A DNA stretch of 32,321 nt from Streptomyces mesophilus (GCF_011044995.1 NZ_JAAKZW010000078.1:1-32321); one strand, 5' to 3'; shown: positions 7,027 through 14,873, numbered from the stretch's first letter. Translations and numbers: made by a program. Notes: a model not told the origin generated them from the sequence alone.

Positions 7027-7371
7027 TCAGGACGTGACCTGTTCCACAACGCTGGTGCCCCTGCCGGGCCGCGACTCCCACTCCCAGCTCTCCCGCAGCC
7101 GGATCCGCCCGTCGGGGAGTTCTTCGATACGGGACTCACAGTGCCCGGACGCCGTCCCGCCGTCGGTCTTCAACTGCACGTAACGGAAGTCCAGTACGTC
7201 CCCGTCACGCGACCCGACCAGCTCACCCCGTACGACGTCGCCACCCGCATACGAAGCCCAGATCACGCCGTCCTGCTCGTGGTACGTGAAGCGCGTCCGC
7301 GTACCCACCTGACCTGGTGCCTGGTCCTCCACCGGGGCCATCACGAGGCCGTCGAGCGAGCGGGCGGTCAT
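7027..7371 (-). CDS. Small conserved beta-rich protein (so-called N-acetylglutamate synthase-like)
   Basis: A 114-residue soluble protein with no signal peptide. The pattern TRFTYHEQDGVIWASYAGGDVVRGELVGSRDGDVLDFRYVQ...G...C.S..EELPDGRIRLRESWEWES...GTSVVEQV is that of a widespread small bacterial family. As I recall, its members are often labelled N-acetylglutamate synthase without biochemical support. The repeated short hydrophobic/charged alternation suggests a beta barrel. ATG 7371 has a good Shine-Dalgarno (AAGGGAG, about 7 nt upstream). It is divergent from the thiOSG riboswitch leader and lies upstream of the flavoprotein gene. Its function should be treated as unknown. Confidence 0.72.
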   Translation of the reverse strand: MTARSLDGLVMAPVEDQAPGQVGTRTRFTYHEQDGVIWASYAGGDVVRGELVGSRDGDVLDFRYVQLKTDGGTASGHCESRIEELPDGRIRLRESWEWESRPGRGTSVVEQVTS

Positions 7372-7427
7372 CGGCTGCTCCCTTCAAGAGCGTTGGGACG
7401 TCGGGCTATGGTGGCAGGCGTAAAGCA

Positions 7428-7516
7428 CTCGCGGGAGCCCGGACGTGCCGGGCTGAGAGGGAGGCGGCGGCCTCCGACCGTATGAACCTGATCCGGGTCA
7501 TGCCGGCGAAGGGAGG
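7428..7516 (+). ncRNA. TPP riboswitch (THI element)
   Basis: The conserved THI-box elements appear in order: GCGGGAGCCC with GGGCTGAGA (CTGAGA 7453-7458), a variable P3 hairpin arm (GGAGGC/GCCTCC), GAACCTGAT (7484-7492), then CGGGTCATGCCGGCGAAGGGAG (7495-7516). The terminal GGGAGGGG (7511-7518) also serves as the Shine-Dalgarno of thiO, whose ATG is at 7529. TPP binding would therefore be expected to hide the ribosome site, giving translational control of thiOSG. A possible promoter is TTCAAG (7383-7388)-18 bp-TATGGT (7407-7412), but it is weak. Confidence 0.95.
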
Positions 7517-7528
7517 GGCTGGACGCCC

Positions 7529-8692
7529 ATGTCACAGCTGTCTTCGAAGGTGCCGTCCGACGTCGTCGTGGTGGGCGGCGGCATCATCGGCCTGGTCACG
7601 GCCTGGCGGTCCGCGCAGCAGGGGCTGCGCACCGCGGTCGTGGACCCGGCCCCCGGTGGCGGTGCCGCGCAGGTCGCGGCCGGAATGCTCGCCGCCGTCA
7701 CCGAACTCCATTACGGCGAGGAGACCCTGCTCGCCCTCAACCTGGCCTCGGCCGCGCGCTATCCGTCCTTCGTCGCCGAACTCACCGAGGCCGGCGGCGA
7801 ACAGCTCGGCTACCGCTCCTGCGGCACGCTCTCGGTCGCGCTCGACGCCGACGACCGTGCCCATCTGCGCGAGGTGCACGCCCTCCAGCAGCGCTCGGGG
7901 CTCGCCTCCGAGTGGCTTTCGGGACGCGAGTGCCGGCGCCTCGAACCGATGCTCGCGCCCGGGGTGCGCGGCGGTCTGCGGGCCGACGACGACCACCAGA
8001 TCGATCCGCGGCAGCTCGTGAAGGCCCTGGTCATCGCATGCGAGCGGGCCGGTGTGCGCTTCCACCGGCAGTGGGCGGACCGGCTGCTTCTCGTACGGGA
8101 CAGGGCCTGCGGAGTCGTGCTCGCGGACGGCACCGAGCTGGCCGCCGAGCAGGTGGTGCTCGCGGGCGGCAGTCACAGCGGACTGCTCGCGGGACTGCCG
8201 GTCTCCGTGCCGGTGCGGCCCGTGAAGGGGCAGGTGCTGCGGCTGCGGATACCACCCGCGTACGCGCCGTTCCTACAGCGCACCGTGCGCGCGGTCGTGC
8301 GCGGCAGCGATGTCTATCTCGTCCCGCGTGAGAACGGCGAGCTGGTCATCGGGGCCACCAGCGAGGAGCAGGGGTACGACACGACGGTCACCGCGGGCGG
8401 GGTGTACGAACTCCTGCGGGATGCCCATGAGTTGATCCCGGGGATCACCGAGCTGCCCCTGGTGGAGACCCGCGCGGGCCTGCGCCCCGGCTCACCGGAC
8501 AACGCGCCGCTGATCGGCCCGACCCAGCTGCCGGGCCTGCTGCTCGCCACCGGGCACCACCGCAACGGTGTGCTGCTCACGCCCGTCACGGGTGACGCGA
8601 TGGCGCACGCCCTGACCACCGGGGAACTCCCCCAGGACGTACGGCCCTTCAGCCCCAAGCGTTTCGGCGCCCTTCAGGAGCAGGCCGTATGA
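7529..8692 (+). CDS. thiO: Glycine oxidase ThiO
   Basis: FAD-dependent oxidase that converts glycine to iminoglycine for thiazole formation. The 387 residues carry the N-terminal FAD motif (VVVVGGGIIGLVTAWRSAQQGLRTAVVD), the AAGMLAAVTE segment typical of ThiO/DadA-family oxidases, and the C-terminal LLLATGHHRNGVLLTPVTGD motif of glycine oxidases. The start is the first ATG after the riboswitch-embedded Shine-Dalgarno. It is the first gene of a tight thiO-thiS-thiG operon; its TGA overlaps the thiS ATG (ATGA). Confidence 0.95.
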   Translation: MSQLSSKVPSDVVVVGGGIIGLVTAWRSAQQGLRTAVVDPAPGGGAAQVAAGMLAAVTELHYGEETLLALNLASAARYPSFVAELTEAGGEQLGYRSCGTLSVALDADDRAHLREVHALQQRSGLASEWLSGRECRRLEPMLAPGVRGGLRADDDHQIDPRQLVKALVIACERAGVRFHRQWADRLLLVRDRACGVVLADGTELAAEQVVLAGGSHSGLLAGLPVSVPVRPVKGQVLRLRIPPAYAPFLQRTVRAVVRGSDVYLVPRENGELVIGATSEEQGYDTTVTAGGVYELLRDAHELIPGITELPLVETRAGLRPGSPDNAPLIGPTQLPGLLLATGHHRNGVLLTPVTGDAMAHALTTGELPQDVRPFSPKRFGALQEQAV

Positions 8693-8922
8693 GCGAGTCA
8701 GGAGCGGGCCGTATCAGCGAGATCGCAGTGCAGGTGAACGGGGAGACGCGGGCGGTGTCCGACGGCACCACGCTCGACGCGCTGGTCGCCGCCGTCACCG
8801 CCGCGCCGTCCGGTGTGGCCGCGGCGCTCAACGAGACCGTCGTGCCGCGCGGCGAGTGGCGGCGCACGGCGCTGTCCGCCGGTGACCGCGTCGAGGTCCT
8901 GACCGCAGTACAGGGAGGCTGA
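8689..8922 (+). CDS. thiS: Sulfur carrier protein ThiS
   Basis: A small ubiquitin-fold protein that carries sulfur as a C-terminal thiocarboxylate to ThiG. The 77 residues end in the essential Gly-Gly (VEVLTAVQGG). The core (IAVQVNGETRAV... LDALVAA... VAAALNETVVPRGEW... LSAGDRVEVLTAVQGG) is a full ThiS. It has about 10 more N-terminal residues than typical, because translation appears to begin at the ATG overlapping the thiO stop. AGGAG (8676-8680) lies 8 nt before that ATG, supporting this start. The adenylating enzyme ThiF is not in the window. Confidence 0.94.
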   Translation: MSESGAGRISEIAVQVNGETRAVSDGTTLDALVAAVTAAPSGVAAALNETVVPRGEWRRTALSAGDRVEVLTAVQGG

Positions 8923-8927
8923 CGAAC

Positions 8928-9722
8928 ATGGCCGACGATCCTCTCGTCATCGGGTCGAGGACCTTCTCCTCACGGCTGATCATGGGCACGGGCGGGGCGC
9001 CCAGCCTCGATGTGCTCGAACGCTCCCTGGCCGCGTCGGGTACGGAGCTGACGACCGTGGCGATGCGCCGGGTCGACCCCGGCACCAAGGGCTCGGTGCT
9101 CTCCGTCCTGGCCAAGCTCGGCATCGAGGTGCTCCCGAACACGGCGGGCTGTTTCACGGCGGGCGAGGCGGTGCTCACGGCCCGGCTCGCGCGCGAAGCC
9201 CTCGGCACGGACCTGGTGAAGGTCGAGGTCATCGCCGACGAGCGCACGCTCCTGCCGGATCCGGTGGAGACCCTGGAGGCCTGCGAGACGCTCGTCGACG
9301 ACGGCTTCACGGTCCTTCCGTACACGAACGACGACCCGGTGCTCGCGCGCAAGCTCGAGGACGTGGGCTGCGCGGCGGTCATGCCGCTCGGCTCCCCGAT
9401 CGGTTCGGGCCTCGGCATCCGCAATCCGCACAATTTCCAGCTGATCGTGGAGAACGCGCGCGTCCCCGTGATCCTCGACGCGGGCGCCGGTACGGCCTCG
9501 GACGCGGCGCTCGCGATGGAGCTGGGGTGCTCGGCGGTGATGCTGGCGTCCGCGGTGACCCGGGCCCAGGAGCCGGTCCTCATGGCGGAGGCGATGCGGC
9601 ACGGGGTGGAGGCCGGGCGCCTGGCCCACCGCGCGGGGCGCATCCCGCGCCGGCACTTCGCGCAGGCGTCGTCGCCGATGCAGGGGCGGGCCCGGCTGGA
9701 TCCGGAGCGGCCGGCGTTCTGA
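8928..9722 (+). CDS. thiG: Thiazole synthase ThiG
   Basis: Condenses 1-deoxyxylulose 5-phosphate, iminoglycine and ThiS thiocarboxylate into thiazole phosphate. The 264 residues show the Schiff-base Lys98 in GTDLVKVEVI, followed by LLPDPVETLEA, VLPYTNDDPVLA, the MPLGSPIGSGLGI phosphate loop and VILDAGAGTASDAALAMELGCSAVMLASAV. ATG 8928 lies 5 nt after the thiS stop, with GGGAGG just upstream. It is the last gene of the riboswitch-controlled thiOSG operon. Confidence 0.97.
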   Translation: MADDPLVIGSRTFSSRLIMGTGGAPSLDVLERSLAASGTELTTVAMRRVDPGTKGSVLSVLAKLGIEVLPNTAGCFTAGEAVLTARLAREALGTDLVKVEVIADERTLLPDPVETLEACETLVDDGFTVLPYTNDDPVLARKLEDVGCAAVMPLGSPIGSGLGIRNPHNFQLIVENARVPVILDAGAGTASDAALAMELGCSAVMLASAVTRAQEPVLMAEAMRHGVEAGRLAHRAGRIPRRHFAQASSPMQGRARLDPERPAF

Positions 9723-9822
9723 GTCCCCGCCGGGTCCGCCGCGCGTCACAGCTCGGCTTCAGTACCGCCCCACATCCCCCCAACCAGGCAACCCTCCAAG
9801 CCACGGCTCGTACACTCGGCGC

Positions 9823-11751
9823 GTGGACACGACCCTTCAGGACCCTCTCGTCGGGCAGGTGCTCGACGGCCGGTACCGGATCGACGCCCGGATCGCGGTG
9901 GGCGGGATGGCCACGGTCTACCGGGCCGTGGACACCCGCCTCGACCGCGTGCTCGCGCTCAAGGTGATGCATCCGACGCTGGCCGCCGACGCCGCCTTCG
10001 TCGACCGTTTCATCCGCGAGGCCAAGTCCGTCGCCCGGCTCGCGCACCCCAATGTGGTCGCCGTCTACGACCAGGGCGCCCAGGGCGCGTACGTCTATCT
10101 CGCGATGGAGTACGTGGCGGGCTGCACCCTGCGCGACGTGCTGCGCGAACGCGGCGCCCTGCGGCCGCGCGCCGCGCTCGACATCCTGGAGCCGGTGCTC
10201 GCCGCCCTCGGCGCCGCACACCGCGCGGGGTTCGTGCACCGGGACATGAAGCCCGAGAACGTCCTGATAGGGGACGACGGCCGGGTCAAGGTCGCCGACT
10301 TCGGTCTCGTACGGTCCGTGGACACCGTGACGAACACCACGGGCACCGTCCTGGGCACCGTCTCGTATCTCGCCCCCGAGCAGATCGAACGCGGTGTCGC
10401 CGATCCTCGCGTCGATGTGTACGCCTGCGGTGTCGTGCTCTACGAGATGCTCACCGGCGCCAAGCCGCACACCGGCGAATCGCCCGCGCAGATCCTCTAC
10501 AAGCATCTGCACGAGGACATCCCGCCGCCCTCCGCCTCCGTGCCGGGCCTGCCCGTCGACCTCGACGAGCTGGTGGCCCTCGCGACCGCCCGTACGCCCG
10601 AGGTGCGCCCGTACGACGCGGTCGCGCTGCTCGGCCAGACCCGTACGGCGCGCGCCGCGCTCACCGAGGCCCAGCTGGACGCGGTGCCGCCGGCCGCCGT
10701 CGAGGACGCGCACATCAACTCCGAGGACCGTACGAGCGTGATCCCGCGCGCCGTCGCCTCCGTGCCGCAGCCGGTGCCCGCCCAGGGGGAGATCCACCGC
10801 ACCAGCCGCCTGGAGATGCCGCCCCCGCCGCCCGGCCCGGTCGCGCCGGCGCGGGCGCATCGCCCCCGGCGCGGGCTGTACACGGTGATCGCGGCCGTGA
10901 TCCTGGCGCTCGGCATCGGTGCGGGCGTCTGGTACATCAACTCCGGCCAGTTCACCCAGGTCCCGGGCGTGCTCTCCAAGACCGAGGCGCAGGCGCGCAA
11001 GACGCTGCAGGACGCCGGTCTCAAGGTGAACGGCGAGGTGCGCAAGAAGTACAGCGCCTCGTACGACCGCGGCCAGGTGATGGACACCGACCCGGACCGC
11101 GGCCAGCGCATCCGCGAGGGCGGCACGGTCACCCTGACCGTCTCGCTCGGGCAGCGCATCGTGCGCGTCCCCGATGTCAGCGGGACGCCGCTCGCCGAGG
11201 CGAAGAAGGAGCTCCAGAAGGCCGGGCTCGAACCGGGCACGGTCACCCGCGAGTTCAGCGACGAAATCAAGCGCGGCGATGTGATCCGCACCAGCCCGAC
11301 CTCCGGTACGCAGCGCCAGACCGGCACCGCCGTCGCGCTCACCGTGAGCAAGGGCGAGCCCGTCGAGGTGCCCGACGTCACCGGCAGGACGCCGGAGGAG
11401 GCGCGCGACGAGCTCGAAGAGGACGGCTTCAAGGTCGAGATCGCCGAGCAGCGGGTCCACTCCGAGCACGACAAGGGCCTGGTCGGCGAGCAGTCGCCCG
11501 GCGGCGGCGCCTCGCTCGGCGAGGGCGACACCGTCACCCTGACGCTCTCCAAGGGCCCCGAGATGATCGAGGTCCCGGATGTCGTCGGCCTGAAGGTCGA
11601 CGAGGCCAAGGACAAGCTCACCGGGGCCGGTTTCGAGGTCGACGAGGACCGGGGGCTGCTCGGCCTGTTCGGCGACACGGTGGAGAGCCAGTCGGTCGAG
11701 GGCGGCGACGAAGCCGCCAAGGGCTCGACGGTCACCATCAAGATCCGCTGA
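9823..11751 (+). CDS. PASTA-domain Ser/Thr protein kinase
   Basis: A 642-residue membrane receptor kinase of the PknB/PknL/PkaF type. The kinase domain (about 18-285) has the Gly loop with VGGMATVYRA, ATP-binding Lys47, the HRDMKPEN catalytic loop with Asp141, DFG with Asp159, a Thr-rich activation loop (TVTNTTGTVLGT) and APEQ. A Pro-rich linker precedes one transmembrane helix (about 352-372). Four extracellular PASTA repeats follow (starting at about 380, 448, 517 and 584), which bind muropeptide or lipid II in related kinases. The start is GTG 9823, with TACACT (9811-9816) 6 nt upstream and no Shine-Dalgarno, so probably leaderless. A strong hairpin follows the stop. Nearby Rv2175c-family and DAHP synthase genes recall the mycobacterial pknL locus. 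Confidence 0.94.
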   Translation: MDTTLQDPLVGQVLDGRYRIDARIAVGGMATVYRAVDTRLDRVLALKVMHPTLAADAAFVDRFIREAKSVARLAHPNVVAVYDQGAQGAYVYLAMEYVAGCTLRDVLRERGALRPRAALDILEPVLAALGAAHRAGFVHRDMKPENVLIGDDGRVKVADFGLVRSVDTVTNTTGTVLGTVSYLAPEQIERGVADPRVDVYACGVVLYEMLTGAKPHTGESPAQILYKHLHEDIPPPSASVPGLPVDLDELVALATARTPEVRPYDAVALLGQTRTARAALTEAQLDAVPPAAVEDAHINSEDRTSVIPRAVASVPQPVPAQGEIHRTSRLEMPPPPPGPVAPARAHRPRRGLYTVIAAVILALGIGAGVWYINSGQFTQVPGVLSKTEAQARKTLQDAGLKVNGEVRKKYSASYDRGQVMDTDPDRGQRIREGGTVTLTVSLGQRIVRVPDVSGTPLAEAKKELQKAGLEPGTVTREFSDEIKRGDVIRTSPTSGTQRQTGTAVALTVSKGEPVEVPDVTGRTPEEARDELEEDGFKVEIAEQRVHSEHDKGLVGEQSPGGGASLGEGDTVTLTLSKGPEMIEVPDVVGLKVDEAKDKLTGAGFEVDEDRGLLGLFGDTVESQSVEGGDEAAKGSTVTIKIR

Positions 11752-11755
11752 GCCG

Positions 11756-11782
11756 GTGCCGCCGGCCGTGCGCCGGCGGCAC
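11756..11782 (+). terminator. Strong hairpin after the PASTA kinase gene
   Basis: GTGCCGCCGGC (11756-11766) and GCCGGCGGCAC (11772-11782) pair perfectly over 11 bp around a 5-nt loop, starting 4 bases after the kinase stop. There is no U-tract, as is common for Streptomyces terminators. Its position argues against translation of the next gene starting as early as 11756. Confidence 0.75.
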
Positions 11783-11800
11783 CGTGACACCCTGGACGGC

Positions 11801-12664
11801 GTGAAGCGCACCCGTAACCCCGTCGGCAGCCATGTCCCCGTAGCCGGCGGGCTCTCCTCCAAAGGCCTCGCGTACGCACGTGAGTTGGGCTGCGAGACCG
11901 TCCAGGTCTTCGTCGCCAACCCCCGCGGCTGGGCCACCCCGCCCGGCAGTCCCGCCGAGGACGAGGCCTTCCGCGCCGCCTGCGCGGCCGAGTCGATCCC
12001 GGCGTACATCCACGCCCCGTATCTGATCAACTTCGGCTCGCACTCCCCCGAGACGGTCGAGAAGTCGGTGGCCTCGCTGCGCCACTCGCTGCGCCGCGGC
12101 CGGGAGATCGGCGCGCTCGGCGTCGTGGTGCACACGGGTTCCGCGACGATGGGCCGCGACCGGGCGGAGGCTCTTGAGCAGGTACGCCGGCACATGCGGC
12201 CCCTCCTCGACGAGCTCACGCACGAGGACGACCCGTACCTCCTGCTCGAGTCGACCGCGGGCCAGGGCTACTCGATCTGCTCACGGACCTGGGACTTCGG
12301 TCCGTACTTCGACGCGCTCGGCCACCACCCCAAGCTCGGCATCTGCCTGGACACCTGCCATGTCTTCGCCGCGGGCCACGACCTCACCGGCCCGCACGGC
12401 ATGCACCAGACCCTCGACCAGCTGGTGAAGACGGTCGGCGAGGGCCGCCTCAAGCTGATCCATGCCAACGACTCCAAGGACGTGGTCGGCGCCAAGAAGG
12501 ACCGGCACGCCAACATCGGTCAGGGCCATATCGGCGAGGACGCGTTCCGCGCCTTGATGAAGCACCCCGAGATGGACGGCGTGCCGCTGATCATCGAGAC
12601 ACCGGGCGGACAGTCGGGCCACACCGCGGATGTGGAGCTCCTGAAGAAGCTGCGGGAGAGCTGA
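11801..12664 (+). CDS. nfo: Endonuclease IV (deoxyribonuclease IV)
   Basis: AP endonuclease of base-excision repair with a trinuclear zinc site in a TIM barrel. The 287 residues begin at the family N-terminus (NPVGSHVPVAGGLSSKGLAYARELG, first zinc His in GSHV). They continue with VQVFVANPRGW, IHAPYLINFGS, GVVVHTGS, LLLESTAGQGYS, GICLDTCHVFAAGHDL, LIHANDSKD, RHANIGQGHIG and IIETPG, which together contain the usual His, Glu and Asp metal ligands. A GTG at 11756 is also in frame but lies inside the kinase-gene hairpin. GTG 11801 is preferred, with CACCCT 7 nt upstream and no Shine-Dalgarno (leaderless type). Confidence 0.93.
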   Translation: MKRTRNPVGSHVPVAGGLSSKGLAYARELGCETVQVFVANPRGWATPPGSPAEDEAFRAACAAESIPAYIHAPYLINFGSHSPETVEKSVASLRHSLRRGREIGALGVVVHTGSATMGRDRAEALEQVRRHMRPLLDELTHEDDPYLLLESTAGQGYSICSRTWDFGPYFDALGHHPKLGICLDTCHVFAAGHDLTGPHGMHQTLDQLVKTVGEGRLKLIHANDSKDVVGAKKDRHANIGQGHIGEDAFRALMKHPEMDGVPLIIETPGGQSGHTADVELLKKLRES

Positions 12665-12673
12665 TCCAAAACC

Positions 12674-12701
12674 TTGAGTGCGTACCCTAGGGGGGTATAC
12701 G
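12674..12701 (+). promoter_or_regulatory. Promoter with CsoR-like operator
   Basis: TTGAGT (12674-12679) and TATACG (12696-12701) are spaced 16 bp and form a plausible promoter for the DUF4396 gene. Between them lies GTACCCTAGGGGGGTATAC (12682-12700), with TACCC and GGGTA half-sites. This is the G/C-tract pseudo-palindrome typical of CsoR-type copper sensors. The identification is by pattern only; no csoR gene is in the window. Confidence 0.55.
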
Positions 12702-12723
12702 GTTCCTGCTGTCGGCAGGAACC
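12701..12723 (+). terminator. 9-bp hairpin between nfo and the DUF4396 gene
   Basis: GGTTCCTGC (12701-12709) pairs perfectly with GCAGGAACC (12715-12723) across a 5-nt loop. It directly abuts the -10 of the next gene. It could terminate the nfo transcript or be an inverted repeat at the DUF4396 transcription start. There is no U-tract. Confidence 0.45.
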
Positions 12724-12750
12724 GCTACCTGACGTTGGGGGCCATCAGCC

Positions 12751-13275
12751 ATGCAGCACGAGACGCATGAGTCGCATGAGTCGCACGCAGCACACGCGCA
12801 CCACCAGCAAGCCGGTCACGGCAGTCACTCCGGCCACGGCAAGGTCTCCTGGGCCATGGCGGCCAAGGCCACGCTGCACTGCCTCACCGGGTGCGCCATC
12901 GGCGAGGTGCTCGGCATGATCATCGGCACCGCGCTCGGCTGGGGCACCGCGCCCACGATGGTCCTGGCCATCGCGCTGGCCTTCTTCTTCGGCTACTCGC
13001 TCACGCTGTTCGCGGTCGTCCGCGCCGGCCTCTCGCTCAAGGCCGCGATCGGTGTCGCGCTCGCCGCCGACACCCTGTCGATCACGGTGATGGAGATCGT
13101 CGACAACGGCGTCCTGCTCGCCGTACCGGGCGCGATGGAGGCGCATCTGAGCGACGCGCTCTTCTGGGGCGCCCTGGCCTTCGCCTTCGCGATCGCCTTC
13201 CTGGTCACGACCCCGGTCAACAAGTGGCTGATCGGCCGCGGCAAGGGACACGCGGTGGTGCACCAGTACCACTGA
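12751..13275 (+). CDS. DUF4396 membrane protein with His-rich N-terminus
   Basis: A 174-residue membrane protein resembling the DUF4396 family (function unknown). The first 29 residues contain 10 histidines in H-E/S/A/G spacing, a likely metal-binding arm. The core starts at about residue 36 with KATLHCLTGCAIGEVLGMIIGTALGW, carrying two cysteines in HCLTGC. It then has three further hydrophobic segments (about 68-92, 96-120 and 135-152). The start is ATG 12751 with a G-rich tract (12735-12739) as a weak Shine-Dalgarno. A CsoR-like site in the promoter and the His/Cys content make a role in copper or other soft-metal handling plausible, but this is inference. It converges on the sulfite oxidase-like gene. 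Confidence 0.8.
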   Translation: MQHETHESHESHAAHAHHQQAGHGSHSGHGKVSWAMAAKATLHCLTGCAIGEVLGMIIGTALGWGTAPTMVLAIALAFFFGYSLTLFAVVRAGLSLKAAIGVALAADTLSITVMEIVDNGVLLAVPGAMEAHLSDALFWGALAFAFAIAFLVTTPVNKWLIGRGKGHAVVHQYH

Positions 13276-13296
13276 GCACCGACCGGACAGCCAGGA

Positions 13297-13920
13297 TCAG
13301 AGCTCGGGGCCGTCCCCGGGCTCCTCCTGGTACGAGTAGCGCTGCTCGCGCCAGGGATCGCCGATGTTGTGATAGCCGCGCTCCTCCCAGAAGCCACGGC
13401 GGTCGGCGGTCATGTACTCGACGCCGCGGACCCACTTGGGGCCCTTCCAGGCGTACAGATGCGGGACGACGAGCCGCAGCGGAAAGCCGTGCTCGGCGGT
13501 GAGCAGCTCGCCGCCGCGGTGCGTGGCGAACATCGTCTGCTCGGCCGTGAAATCGGAGATCCGCAGGTTGGAGCTGAAGCCGTACTCGGCCCAGACCATC
13601 ACATGGGTGACATCGGGCGCGGGCGGCGCGAGCTCGAGCACGGCGCGCGCGGGGACGCCGCCCCATTCGGCGCCCATGACCGAGAATTTGGTGACGCAGT
13701 GCAGATCGGCGAGGACCGTGGCGTACGGCAGAGCGCCGAACTCCTCATGGGTCCAGCAGTGCTTCTCACCGTCGGCGGTGGCCCCGAAGACCCTGAACTC
13801 CCAGCGTTCCGGGCGGAATTTCGGTACGGGCCCGTAGTGGGTGACCGGCCAGCCCCGCTGCAGCCGCTGCCCCGGAGGAAGCTCGTTCTGCTCCGTGACG
13901 CGGCTTTCCGGCTGACCCAT
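13297..13920 (-). CDS. Sulfite oxidase-like molybdopterin oxidoreductase
   Basis: A 207-residue protein with the oxidoreductase molybdopterin-binding fold (SUOX/MsrP catalytic domain). The DLHCVTKFS motif contains the Cys expected to ligate molybdenum, followed by WGGVPARAVLEL, the VMVWAEYGFSSNL segment and HGFPLRLVVPHLYAWKGPKWVRGVEYM near the end. There is no signal peptide or Tat motif, and no dimerisation or haem domain, so it is a short cytosolic stand-alone form whose substrate is unknown. An upstream start at 13980 is in frame, but ATG 13920 is preferred because GGAG lies directly upstream and the homologous sequence begins there. The stop converges with DUF4396, 21 bp apart. Confidence 0.85.
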   Translation of the reverse strand: MGQPESRVTEQNELPPGQRLQRGWPVTHYGPVPKFRPERWEFRVFGATADGEKHCWTHEEFGALPYATVLADLHCVTKFSVMGAEWGGVPARAVLELAPPAPDVTHVMVWAEYGFSSNLRISDFTAEQTMFATHRGGELLTAEHGFPLRLVVPHLYAWKGPKWVRGVEYMTADRRGFWEERGYHNIGDPWREQRYSYQEEPGDGPEL

Positions 13921-14074
13921 GTCTCCATGATGACAGCCCGCGGAGGGTGGACGTGACCAGGTCTGCACCGATTCGGGCAACTCCTACTAAGCATGCACTT
14001 ACTGGACGGCCCAGAAACCCGGTGCAAGGATGCGGCGCACCTGCCCAGTCAAGCACTTGGAAGGAGCCTCTGCG

Positions 14075-14554
14075 ATGCAGGGCGACCCCGAGGTCATCGA
14101 ATTTCTCAATGAGCAGCTGACCGCCGAGCTCACGGCCATCAACCAGTACTTCCTGCACGCCAAAATGCAGGAGAACTTCGGTTGGACGAAGCTCGCGAAA
14201 TACACGCGGCACGAGTCGATCGACGAGATGAAGCACGCGGAGGTGCTCACCGACCGGATCCTGTTCCTGGACGGGCTGCCGAACTACCAGCGCCTCTTCC
14301 ACGTACGAGTGGGACAGACGGTCACCGAGATGTTCCAGGCGGACCGACAGGTCGAGGTCGAGGCCATCGACCGGCTCAAGCGGGGCATCGACGTGATGCG
14401 CGCGAAGGGCGATGTGACCTCGGCGAATATCTTCGAGTCGATCCTCGAGGACGAGGAGCACCACATCGACTATCTCGATACGCAGCTGGAGCTGATCGAG
14501 AAGCTCGGTGAGCCGCTCTACATCGCGCAGCTGATCGAGCAGCCGGAGGCCTGA
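14075..14554 (+). CDS. bfr: Bacterioferritin
   Basis: Haem-containing iron-storage protein forming a 24-subunit shell. The 159 residues keep all ferroxidase ligands (Glu18, Glu51, His54, Glu94, Glu127, His130) and Met52, the residue that ligates haem between subunits in other Bfr proteins. ATG 14075 is chosen because GGAAGGAG lies 8-15 nt upstream and the product matches the family N-terminus (MQGDPEVIEFLNEQLTAELTAINQYFLH). The upstream gap (13921-14074) holds a partial dyad TAAGCATGCACTTA at 13988-14001 but no iron box. It converges on bfd with only 25 bp between. Confidence 0.96.
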   Translation: MQGDPEVIEFLNEQLTAELTAINQYFLHAKMQENFGWTKLAKYTRHESIDEMKHAEVLTDRILFLDGLPNYQRLFHVRVGQTVTEMFQADRQVEVEAIDRLKRGIDVMRAKGDVTSANIFESILEDEEHHIDYLDTQLELIEKLGEPLYIAQLIEQPEA

Positions 14555-14579
14555 GCCCGCACGGGCCGGACGGGGTGCG

Positions 14580-14828
14580 TCAGGCGGCTTCGTCCAGCTC
14601 GACGGAGTCGAGTTCCACGGCCGAAGCGAGCGCGGGCTTGCCCTGGTCGACCAGGTCGCGGCGCGGGCAGTTGCCCCGGCCGAGGATGGCCTGGATGCGG
14701 CGTACGCAGGAACCGCAGTCCGTACCGGCCTTGCACGCGGAGGCTATCTGCCGCGGAGTGCAGGCGCCGGCGTCAGCGTGCTGCTTGACCTGCTGCTCCG
14801 TGACACCGAAGCACGAGCAGACGTACAC
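14580..14828 (-). CDS. bfd: Bacterioferritin-associated [2Fe-2S] ferredoxin
   Basis: An 82-residue Bfd-type protein that passes electrons to bacterioferritin to release stored iron. Cluster ligands are Cys4 and Cys6 (VCSCFGVTE) and Cys38 and Cys41 (GTDCGSC), the CxC...CxxC arrangement of the family. The C-terminal 25 residues are an acidic/Ala extension not needed for the fold. I chose GTG 14828, giving MYVCSC, because GGGAGG sits 8 nt upstream; the in-frame GTG at 14837 overlaps that Shine-Dalgarno. An iron box lies upstream. It faces bfr tail to tail. Confidence 0.93.
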   Translation of the reverse strand: MYVCSCFGVTEQQVKQHADAGACTPRQIASACKAGTDCGSCVRRIQAILGRGNCPRRDLVDQGKPALASAVELDSVELDEAA

Positions 14829-14873
14829 GCCGTTCACCTCCCGACGACAGGATCAGGTTGCGCTCTCCCGATG

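Noticed and set aside
11756..11800. Extended nfo start at GTG 11756
   Set aside because: These 45 bases contain the kinase-gene hairpin and code for a basic non-family extension; GTG 11801 fits the family start.
9580..12219. An 879-codon open frame antisense to thiG, the kinase and nfo
   Set aside because: Long antisense frames are expected in very high-GC coding DNA; the protein is low-complexity Arg/Gly/Asp-rich and the sense genes are clear. The same applies to antisense frames at 16483-18732 and 30454-32271.
13988..14001. Iron box upstream of bfr
   Set aside because: TAAGCATGCACTTA has only four-base outer symmetry and does not match the DmdR/IdeR consensus.
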